Source: an uncultured Dechloromonas sp. (GTDB lineage: Bacteria > Pseudomonadota > Gammaproteobacteria > Burkholderiales > Rhodocyclaceae). Taken from it: a stretch of 5,257 nucleotides of DNA. Positions 1 to 5,257 of the stretch are shown in pieces. A program made the position numbers and the translations under genes. Position 1 is the stretch's first letter, and each line of letters begins with the position of its first letter. The notes beneath the pieces were generated by a model. The model was not told where the DNA came from. It did no database searches and saw only the letters and a list, made by a program, of their open reading frames with translations. The DNA is taken from positions 1-5,257 of the forward strand of contig CAMKYP010000298.1 in the NCBI GenBank assembly GCA_946477505.1. The letters run 5' to 3'.

Positions 1-52
1 ATTTTCAGCGCGCACAACCTCGCTTTTCTGGTCAGTTTTCAACGAGCGTCAA

Positions 53-71
53 CACAATAGTTGCTATTTTG
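53..71. promoter_or_regulatory. Candidate operator: imperfect palindrome
   Basis: The sequence CACAATAGTTGCTATTTTG has a perfect 5-bp core, AATAG (56-60) against CTATT (64-68), around a TTG centre. After one mismatch (55/69) two more pairs follow (53/71 and 54/70), so 7 of 8 arm positions are symmetric. It lies 64 nt upstream of the ocd start codon in AT-rich DNA, a typical place for an operator of a dimeric regulator. No specific regulator family can be assigned; an Lrp/AsnC- or LysR-type protein would fit the pathway, but that is inference. Confidence 0.3.
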
Positions 72-72
72 G

Positions 73-89
73 TTGGCTCGCTTTTCGGA
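73..89 (+). promoter_or_regulatory. Weak sigma-54-like promoter element
   Basis: TTGGCTCG (73-80), four bases, then TCGGA (85-89) resembles the sigma-54 consensus TTGGCACG-N4-TTGCA. The -24 GG is present at 75-76, and the -12 position (87-88) has GG where GC is expected. The -24 half is good and the -12 half poor. Transcription would start near position 100, leaving a 35-nt leader. Sigma-54 control is known for some arginine and proline catabolic genes, which is the only contextual support. Confidence 0.2.
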
Positions 90-121
90 GATGATGTTTC
101 CATCGAGACATAACAACGACC

Positions 122-127
122 GAGGAG
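122..127 (+). promoter_or_regulatory. Shine-Dalgarno sequence of ocd
   Basis: GAGGAG ends 7 nt before the ATG at 135. This is a strong, well-spaced ribosome-binding site and fixes the ocd start. Confidence 0.85.
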
Positions 128-134
128 CCACACC

Positions 135-1202
135 ATGTCCGCCAACCACCGTATCCAGACCCGTTTCCTGAGCGCCGAGAGCGCCGCCCGCATGATCCAG
201 CGCAAGGGGCTTGCCGTTTGCCTTGAGGGCATGGCCGATTACATCGTCGACGACTTCCTGCGCTGGCCGGATTTCGAGAAGACCCCGCGCGTTGCCAATC
301 ATTCGCACGATGGCGTGATCGAACTGATGCCGATCTCCGATCACAGCCTGTATTCCTTCAAGTACGTGAACGGTCACCCGAAGAATTTCCGTTTCGGCAT
401 GTCGACCGTCATGGCTTTCGGTGTGCTGGCCGATGTCGGAACCGGAGCGCCGACGCTGGTCAGCGAACTGACCCTGACTACCGCCTTGCGCACCGCCGCC
501 ATGTCGGCTGTTGCTGCCCGTGCGCTGGCCCGCCCGAACAGCCGCCGCATGGCCCTGATCGGCAACGGTGCGCAGAGCGAATTCCAGGCTCTGGCCTTTC
601 ACCGACTCCTCGGCATCGAGGAATTCCATCTGTACGACACCGATCCCGCCGCCACCGACAAGCTGCTCGCCAACCTTGCTGCCCTGGGCTTGAAGGCCCG
701 TCGTTTTGACAGCACCCGCGATGCCGTGCGCGGCTGCGACATCGTGACCACGGTCACCGCCGACAAGACCAACGCCACCATACTGACCCCGGACATGATC
801 GAGCCGGGCATGCATATCAACGGCGTCGGTGGCGATTGCCCGGGCAAGACCGAACTGCATCGCGGCGTGCTCGACATGGGCAAGGTCTTCGTCGAGTACG
901 AGCCGCAGACCCGTGTCGAGGGCGACATCCAGCAGATGCCGGCCGAATTCGCCGTGGTCGAGCTGTGGAAGGTGCTGGCCGGTCAGGCCGCCGGCCGTTC
1001 TGCCGACAGCGATGTGACGGTGTTCGACTCGGTCGGTTTCGCGCTTGAGGATTATTCCGCATTGCGTTTTATGCGCGATTTGGCTATTGAATTGGGTGTC
1101 GAGGACGAGATCTCACTGATTCCCGCCTTGCCGGACCCGAAGAACCTGTTCGGTTTCATCCCGGCGGCGGACGAGGTTCGCGTTCTCTCCCGTGCAGCCT
1201 GA
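135..1202 (+). CDS. ocd: Ornithine cyclodeaminase (L-ornithine to L-proline + NH3)
   Basis: A 355-residue cytosolic enzyme of the ornithine cyclodeaminase / mu-crystallin family, close to the usual length of about 350. It converts ornithine to proline and ammonia with NAD+ as a catalytic, regenerated cofactor. The substrate site is visible as E63 (VIELMP), K76 in FKYVNGHPKN and R119 in ALRTAA. The catalytic aspartate is D234 in VGGDCPGKTEL; these match E56, K69, R112 and D228 of the Pseudomonas putida enzyme as I remember it. The Rossmann fold shows as LIGNGAQSEF (141-150), with D168 ending the second strand. The full VGGDCPGKTEL block and the VFDSVGFALEDYSALR stretch near the end favour true OCD over alanine dehydrogenase or other family members. 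It is the first gene of the operon, with a good Shine-Dalgarno, and supplies proline to PutA encoded downstream. No frameshift or missing key residue is seen. Confidence 0.95.
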   Translation: MSANHRIQTRFLSAESAARMIQRKGLAVCLEGMADYIVDDFLRWPDFEKTPRVANHSHDGVIELMPISDHSLYSFKYVNGHPKNFRFGMSTVMAFGVLADVGTGAPTLVSELTLTTALRTAAMSAVAARALARPNSRRMALIGNGAQSEFQALAFHRLLGIEEFHLYDTDPAATDKLLANLAALGLKARRFDSTRDAVRGCDIVTTVTADKTNATILTPDMIEPGMHINGVGGDCPGKTELHRGVLDMGKVFVEYEPQTRVEGDIQQMPAEFAVVELWKVLAGQAAGRSADSDVTVFDSVGFALEDYSALRFMRDLAIELGVEDEISLIPALPDPKNLFGFIPAADEVRVLSRAA

Positions 1203-1210
1203 TTTGCCTT

Positions 1211-1214
1211 GGAG
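1211..1214 (+). promoter_or_regulatory. Shine-Dalgarno sequence of rocF
   Basis: GGAG lies 6 nt before the ATG at 1221. It decides the start: the in-frame TTG at 1209 overlaps this site and would have no ribosome-binding site of its own, so the 308-residue form is preferred to a 312-residue form. Confidence 0.75.
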
Positions 1215-1220
1215 ACAGCA

Positions 1221-2147
1221 ATGAGCATGCGACCGGTCAGCATCATCGGTGCCCCGACGGATATTGGCGCCAGCGTCATCGGCGCCCGCATGGGGCCGGA
1301 AGCCCTGCGCGTGGCGGGCATTGTCGAGGCGGTGGCCCGCTACGGCTGCCTGGTGCGCGATTGCGGCGACGTGGCCGGGCCGCTCAATCCACAGCAGGGG
1401 CCGGTCGATGGCTTTCGTCACCTGCATGAGGTGGCCGAATGGAACCGCAAGCTGCACGAGGCGGTATATTGCGAACTCAGCGATGAGCGCCTGCCATTGA
1501 TGATCGGCGGCGACCATTGTTTGGCGATCGGCTCGATCAGCGCGGTTGCCCGGCATTGCCGCGAGCATGGTGAGAAGCTGCGCATCCTGTGGCTCGATGC
1601 CCACGCCGATTTCAACACTTCGGCCATCACGCCGAGCGGCAATATCCACGGTATGCCGGTGGCCTGCCTGTGCGGCCATGGGCCGGCGGAACTGACCGGG
1701 ATCGGTGGCCGCGTGCCGGCGATCAGCCCGGCCGATATCCGCCAGATCGGCATCCGCAGCGTGGACGAGGGCGAGAAGCGCTTTCTGCGCGAGCAGGGGG
1801 TCGAGGTCTTCGACATGCGCTACATCGACGAAGTCGGCATGCGCCACACGCTGGAACTGGCGCTCGCCGGCCTCGACGACAATACCCACCTGCATGTCAG
1901 CTTCGACGTCGATTTTCTCGACCCGGAAATCGCACCCGGCGTCGGCACCACGGTACGCGGCGGCCCGACCTATCGCGAAGCGCAGTTGTGCATGGAAATG
2001 ATCGCCGACACCGGCCGCCTCGGTTCGCTCGACATCGTCGAACTTAACCCGGCGCTCGATAACCGGAACATGACGGCCGAACTGGCGGTCGACCTGGTCG
2101 AAAGCCTGTTCGGCAAGAGTACCTTGTTGCGTCTGTATCAATCCTGA
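1221..2147 (+). CDS. rocF: Arginase (L-arginine to L-ornithine + urea)
   Basis: A 308-residue manganese arginase of the ureohydrolase family, about the usual bacterial length of 300-310. Numbered from the ATG at 1221, all metal ligands are visible: H99 in GGDH, D126, H128 and D130 in WLDAHAD, and D229 and D231 in SFDVDFLDP. H143 in SGNIHGMP is the catalytic histidine typical of arginases, and E274 in VELNP matches the guanidinium-binding glutamate (E277 in rat arginase). The SGN-HG-P block favours arginase over agmatinase, formiminoglutamase or guanidinobutyrase, though substrate must be inferred. The N-terminal motif GAPTDIGASVIGARMGPEALR is also arginase-like. It starts 18 nt after the ocd stop, so the two are almost certainly cotranscribed; its product ornithine is the OCD substrate. 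Urea would need a urease encoded elsewhere. The symbol follows Bacillus; arcA or arg are used for some proteobacterial relatives. Confidence 0.94.
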   Translation: MSMRPVSIIGAPTDIGASVIGARMGPEALRVAGIVEAVARYGCLVRDCGDVAGPLNPQQGPVDGFRHLHEVAEWNRKLHEAVYCELSDERLPLMIGGDHCLAIGSISAVARHCREHGEKLRILWLDAHADFNTSAITPSGNIHGMPVACLCGHGPAELTGIGGRVPAISPADIRQIGIRSVDEGEKRFLREQGVEVFDMRYIDEVGMRHTLELALAGLDDNTHLHVSFDVDFLDPEIAPGVGTTVRGGPTYREAQLCMEMIADTGRLGSLDIVELNPALDNRNMTAELAVDLVESLFGKSTLLRLYQS

Positions 2148-2154
2148 GTCCGGG

Positions 2155-2183
2155 GCGGTGCGCCGGGGACCGGCGCAAGCCGC
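2155..2183 (+). repeat. Strong GC hairpin between rocF and putA
   Basis: The inner stem is eight perfect pairs, TGCGCCGG (2159-2166) with CCGGCGCA (2170-2177), closed by a GGA loop. Beyond a two-base bulge (A2178, G2179) four further pairs follow, GCGG (2155-2158) with CCGC (2180-2183), giving 12 bp in all. No run of T follows, so it is not a standard intrinsic terminator. It begins 8 nt after the rocF stop and ends 28 nt before the putA start. It may stabilise the upstream message, cause partial attenuation, or have no function. Confidence 0.6.
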
Positions 2184-2211
2184 TCTGCTCCCTGTTGTGA
2201 AAGTGCCCACC

Positions 2212-5200
2212 ATGAATGCCCCGAATCAAACGCATCTTCGTTTTGCCGAGCGCCGCGCCGAGATGGCGGCTCATTGCCGCGCCGACGAGCCCGGCTGCAT
2301 TGCCGCGCTGACTGCCGAATACCGGGCCCGGCCGCTCGATGAAGCGGCCATCGCCCGGCGGGCCGGCGAACTGGTCGCGGCCGTGCGCGCCCAGCGCAAG
2401 ACGGCGAGCGGCGTCGACCACCTGATGCACGAGTTTTCGCTGTCCAGCCAGGAAGGCATCGCGCTGATGTGCCTGGCCGAGGCGCTGCTGCGCATCCCGG
2501 ATGCCGAGACGATGAACCTGCTGATCCGCGACAAGATCAGCAAGGGCGACTGGCGCGCCCACCTCGGGCAGAGCGGGTCGCTGTTCGTCAATGCCGCGAC
2601 CTGGGGCCTGATGATTACCGGCAATTTGGTGTCTACGCACCGCGAGGCGACGCTGGGCAATGCCTTGTCACGCCTTATCGGGCGTGGCGGCGAGCCGCTG
2701 ATCCGGCGCGGCGTCGAATTCGCGATGACCCTGCTCGGCCAGCAGTTCGTCATGGGCGAAACCATCGAGAATGCGCTGGAGCGCAGCCGTGCCAACGTCG
2801 AGCGCGGTTTTACCCATTCCTTCGACATGCTCGGCGAAGCGGCGCTGACGGCGACCGACGCCGAGCGCTATTACGCTGCCTACGAGGCGGCCATCCACGC
2901 CATCGGCAAGTCGAACGGCCAGGGTGTGGTCAATGGCGACGGCATTTCGGTCAAGCTGTCGGCGCTCCACCCGCGCTACGTCCGCGCCCAGCATCAGCGG
3001 GTGATGGCTGAACTCTACCCGCGCCTGTTTGCCTTGGCTGCGCTGGCCCGCGATTACGAAATCGGCTTCAACATCGATGCCGAAGAGGCGGACCGCCTGT
3101 CGATCTCGCTCGAACTGGTCGAGCGCCTGGCTTTCGAACCGCAGTTGCAGGGCTGGGAAGGGCTGGGCGTGGTGGTCCAGGCCTACCAGAAGCGGGCGCC
3201 GCTGGTCATCGCGCATCTTGCCGATATCGCTCGCCTGGCCGGGCGGCGCATGATGGTCCGCCTGGTCAAGGGGGCCTACTGGGACAGCGAGGTCAAGCGT
3301 GCCCAGGTCGACGGGCAGGCCGGTTACCCGGTGTTTACCCGCAAGGCGCACACCGACCTTTCCTATCTGGTGTGTGCTGGCCGTCTTCTCGATGCCGCCG
3401 ATGTCATCTACCCGCAGTTCGCCACCCACAACGCCCACACCCTGGCTTGCGTCGAACGCATGGCCGCCGACCGTGGCGTTGCCGATTACGAATTCCAGTG
3501 CCTGCATGGCATGGGTGAAGCGCTTTACGGCAATGTCGTCGGCAAGGATGGCGACGGCTTGCGCTGCCGTATCTACGCACCGGTCGGGCGTCACGAGACG
3601 CTGCTGCCTTACCTGGTCCGTCGTTTGCTGGAAAACGGCGCCAACAGCTCCTTCGTCAATCGCATCGTCGATGAAGCGGTCGGTATCGACGAGCTGACGG
3701 CCTCGCCGCTGCTGGCGGTCGAGCAGTGGCAAGGGCAGCCGCACCCGGCGATACCCTTGCCGGCCGACCTGTATGGCGCGATGCGGCGCAATTCGTCCGG
3801 CCTCGATCTCGCCGACGACCCGGAAATCGATCGCCTGGGCGCCGAGCTCGCCGCCTTGTGTGAGCGCCGCTGGGAGGCCCGGCCGCTGCTGGCGCATGGC
3901 GAAGGCGAGGGCTGCCAATGCGAGGCCGTGTTCAATCCGGCGGATCGAGACGACGTGGTCGGTCGGGTCCATGAAGCCAGTGCGGCCGAGGTCGACATGG
4001 CGCTCGCCTCGGCCAGCGCCTTCGTCGGGCACTGGTCAGCCGTTCCGGTCGGCGAACGTGCCCGGCTGTTGCGCGCCTGTGCCGACAAGCTGGAAGAGGC
4101 CCGGAGCGAGCTGATCAGCCTGTGCGTGCGCGAGGCCGGCAAGACCTGGAGCAATGCCGTCGCCGAGATTCGCGAAGCCGTCGATTTCTGCCGCTATTAC
4201 GCCGCCCAGATCGAGTCGTTGCAGCCGGCGCTTGCCGAACCCGGTGTCGTGGTCTGCATCAGCCCCTGGAACTTCCCGCTCGCCATCTTCACCGGTGAAG
4301 TCATTGCCGCGTTGGCGGCCGGTTCGCCGGTACTCGCCAAGCCGGCCGAGCAGACACCGCTGATCGCTGCATTGGCCGTGCGCCTGATGCACGAAGCCGG
4401 GATACCCACGGCAGCGCTGCAGTTGCTGCCGGGGCGCGGCGAGACGGTCGGCGCCTGGCTGACAGGCGACTTGCGCGTACGCGGCGTGATCTTTACCGGA
4501 TCGACCGAAGTGGCGCAGATCATCAACCGCAGCCTGGCCCAGCGTCCGGCCGAGGCGCCGGATGCCTTCCTGATCGCCGAAACGGGCGGCCAGAACGCGA
4601 TGATCGTCGATTCGTCGGCGCAGGCCGAGCAGGTCGTGCAGGACGTGATCGCCTCGGCTTTCGACAGCGCCGGACAGCGCTGCTCGGCATTGCGCGTGCT
4701 GTGCGTGCAGGAAGAGATCGCCGATCGCCTGATCGATATGCTGCGCGCCGCCATGGGCGAGCTGCGCATGGGAAACCCGGCCGATCTGGCGACGGATGTC
4801 GGCCCGGTTATCGACGAGGCGGCGCGCGGTGTGCTGGAAGGGCATATCGCCGCCATGCGCCAGGCCGGACATCGTGTCCACCAGATTTCCGTGCCGCTGT
4901 CCTGCGCCCGTGGCTGCTTCGTCCCGCCGACGCTGATCGAGATCGATCGCCTCGATCAACTGGGGCGCGAGGTGTTCGGGCCGGTCGTCCATGTTCTGCG
5001 CTTTGCCGCCCGCGACATGCTGGCTGTGGTCGACGCCATCAATGCCACCGGTTACGGCCTGACCTTCGGCATGCACAGCCGGATCGACGAGAGCATCGAG
5101 GCGGTGACCGGCCGTGTGCGCGCCGGCAACCGCTACGTCAATCGCAACATGGTCGGCGCCGTCGTCGGTGTGCAACCGTTTGGCGGCGAGGGGATGTCGG

Positions 5201-5257
5201 GCACCGGACCCAAGGCCGGAGGTCCGCTCTATCTGCCGCGTCTGCTGGGTGCGGTCA
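2212..5257 (+). CDS. putA: Bifunctional proline dehydrogenase / L-glutamate gamma-semialdehyde dehydrogenase PutA, 3' end missing
   Basis: The frame runs 1015 codons to the window edge without a stop. PutA oxidises proline to P5C with FAD (electrons to quinone at the inner membrane) and then glutamate semialdehyde to glutamate with NAD+, channelling the intermediate. Residues 1-160 form the N-terminal helical part (EFSLSSQEGIALMCLAEALL; IRDKISKGDW). The FAD barrel is about 165-485: K248 in VKLSALHPRY, D289 in FNIDAEEADR, RLVKGAYWDSE (350-360), FATHNAHT (403-410), Y455, and R470, R471 and E474 in RRLLENGAN. These match K329, D370, Y540, R555, R556 and E559 of E. coli PutA as remembered. The aldehyde dehydrogenase part starts near 570: SPWNFPL (684-690), K710, FTGSTEVA (761-768), E790 in AETGG, nucleophile C824 in AGQRCSA, EVFGPV (920-925). 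There is no ribbon-helix-helix domain. The ATG at 2212 has only a weak ribosome site (GAAAG, 2199-2203); GTGs at 2197 and 2203 are in frame but no better. The end GGPLYLPRLLGAV resembles long PutAs that carry a further C-terminal domain. Confidence 0.96.
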   Translation, partial: MNAPNQTHLRFAERRAEMAAHCRADEPGCIAALTAEYRARPLDEAAIARRAGELVAAVRAQRKTASGVDHLMHEFSLSSQEGIALMCLAEALLRIPDAETMNLLIRDKISKGDWRAHLGQSGSLFVNAATWGLMITGNLVSTHREATLGNALSRLIGRGGEPLIRRGVEFAMTLLGQQFVMGETIENALERSRANVERGFTHSFDMLGEAALTATDAERYYAAYEAAIHAIGKSNGQGVVNGDGISVKLSALHPRYVRAQHQRVMAELYPRLFALAALARDYEIGFNIDAEEADRLSISLELVERLAFEPQLQGWEGLGVVVQAYQKRAPLVIAHLADIARLAGRRMMVRLVKGAYWDSEVKRAQVDGQAGYPVFTRKAHTDLSYLVCAGRLLDAADVIYPQFATHNAHTLACVERMAADRGVADYEFQCLHGMGEALYGNVVGKDGDGLRCRIYAPVGRHETLLPYLVRRLLENGANSSFVNRIVDEAVGIDELTASPLLAVEQWQGQPHPAIPLPADLYGAMRRNSSGLDLADDPEIDRLGAELAALCERRWEARPLLAHGEGEGCQCEAVFNPADRDDVVGRVHEASAAEVDMALASASAFVGHWSAVPVGERARLLRACADKLEEARSELISLCVREAGKTWSNAVAEIREAVDFCRYYAAQIESLQPALAEPGVVVCISPWNFPLAIFTGEVIAALAAGSPVLAKPAEQTPLIAALAVRLMHEAGIPTAALQLLPGRGETVGAWLTGDLRVRGVIFTGSTEVAQIINRSLAQRPAEAPDAFLIAETGGQNAMIVDSSAQAEQVVQDVIASAFDSAGQRCSALRVLCVQEEIADRLIDMLRAAMGELRMGNPADLATDVGPVIDEAARGVLEGHIAAMRQAGHRVHQISVPLSCARGCFVPPTLIEIDRLDQLGREVFGPVVHVLRFAARDMLAVVDAINATGYGLTFGMHSRIDESIEAVTGRVRAGNRYVNRNMVGAVVGVQPFGGEGMSGTGPKAGGPLYLPRLLGAV

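Larger units (their letters stand above)
1..134 (+). promoter_or_regulatory. Leader / presumed promoter region of the ocd-rocF-putA operon
   Basis: This stretch is clearly more AT-rich than the coding DNA after it and has no credible open frame. It contains several TTTTC runs (2-6, 24-28, 36-40, 82-86), a 10-bp direct repeat (19-28 and 77-86), an imperfect palindrome (53-71) and a weak sigma-54-like element (73-89). No good sigma-70 -35/-10 pair with 16-18 nt spacing was found by eye. Being the only non-coding DNA upstream of the first gene, it most likely carries the operon promoter and operator, but the window starts too close to tell whether a divergent regulator gene lies just to the left. 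Confidence 0.5.

Noticed and set aside
32..103. Short minus-strand peptide beginning at the CAT of 101-103, reading into the leader
   Set aside because: It is only 23 residues, has no ribosome site and no recognisable family. A divergent regulator gene would have to start left of position 1.
39..860. 273-codon open frame on the minus strand opposite ocd
   Set aside because: It is in exact codon register with ocd on the other strand. Its stops would need TTA, CTA or TCA codons in ocd, which are rare at this GC content. The translation shows no recognisable domain and is rich in G, A, H, R and Q as such shadows are.
1209..1220. TTG at 1209 as the arginase start
   Set aside because: It overlaps the GGAG ribosome site that serves the ATG at 1221, and arginase homology begins just after that ATG.
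2155..2190. Intrinsic terminator after rocF
   Set aside because: The hairpin is strong, but the bases after it (CTCTGCTCCC) contain no T-run, so it does not meet the criterion for a rho-independent terminator.
1113..2213. 366-codon open frame on the minus strand opposite rocF
   Set aside because: It is the in-register antisense frame of rocF and the end of ocd; no domain is recognisable and no ribosome site was seen.
2469..4363. Several plus-strand open frames inside putA in other frames
   Set aside because: They overlap strongly conserved PutA sequence, have no recognisable domains, and show the biased composition expected of out-of-frame reading of GC-rich DNA.
2668..5175. Two long minus-strand open frames (454 and 379 codons) opposite putA
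   Set aside because: Both are in codon register with putA and are separated only by TCA codons in putA (for example at 4036-4038). The plus-strand PutA is unmistakable over the whole stretch.

Overview
This window is a compact, one-directional amino-acid catabolic operon from a high-GC proteobacterium. It reads ocd (ornithine cyclodeaminase), then rocF (arginase), then putA (proline dehydrogenase / L-glutamate gamma-semialdehyde dehydrogenase, cut by the right edge). A high-GC betaproteobacterium, perhaps Rhodocyclales-like, is my best guess. It rests on strong GC bias at third codon positions and on the similarity of the OCD to the Pseudomonas type and of PutA to the E. coli type. I cannot fix the genus from the sequence alone.

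Layout: 1-134 is a relatively AT-rich leader with no convincing gene. It holds a short palindrome, a 10-bp direct repeat and a weak sigma-54-like element, and ends in a good Shine-Dalgarno sequence. ocd occupies 135-1202. rocF (1221-2147) follows after 18 nt with its own Shine-Dalgarno. A 64-nt gap containing a strong GC hairpin separates rocF from putA (2212 to beyond 5257). No gene on the minus strand is credible: the long minus-strand open frames are in-register shadows of the three genes.

Together the enzymes form a continuous route: arginase splits L-arginine into ornithine and urea, OCD converts ornithine to proline and ammonia, and PutA oxidises proline through P5C/glutamate semialdehyde to glutamate, passing electrons to quinone and NAD+. 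This replaces the ornithine aminotransferase route, and needs neither 2-oxoglutarate as amino acceptor nor the succinyltransferase (AST) or deiminase (ADI) pathways. All catalytic residues I could check are present in all three proteins.

The PutA lacks the N-terminal ribbon-helix-helix DNA-binding domain of E. coli PutA, so it is not expected to repress its own operon. A separate regulator, not in this window, is likely. I see no mobile element, CRISPR array, tRNA or rRNA, and nothing that looks like a wholly new system. The points most worth a second look are the gene grouping, the regulatory leader and the intercistronic hairpin.
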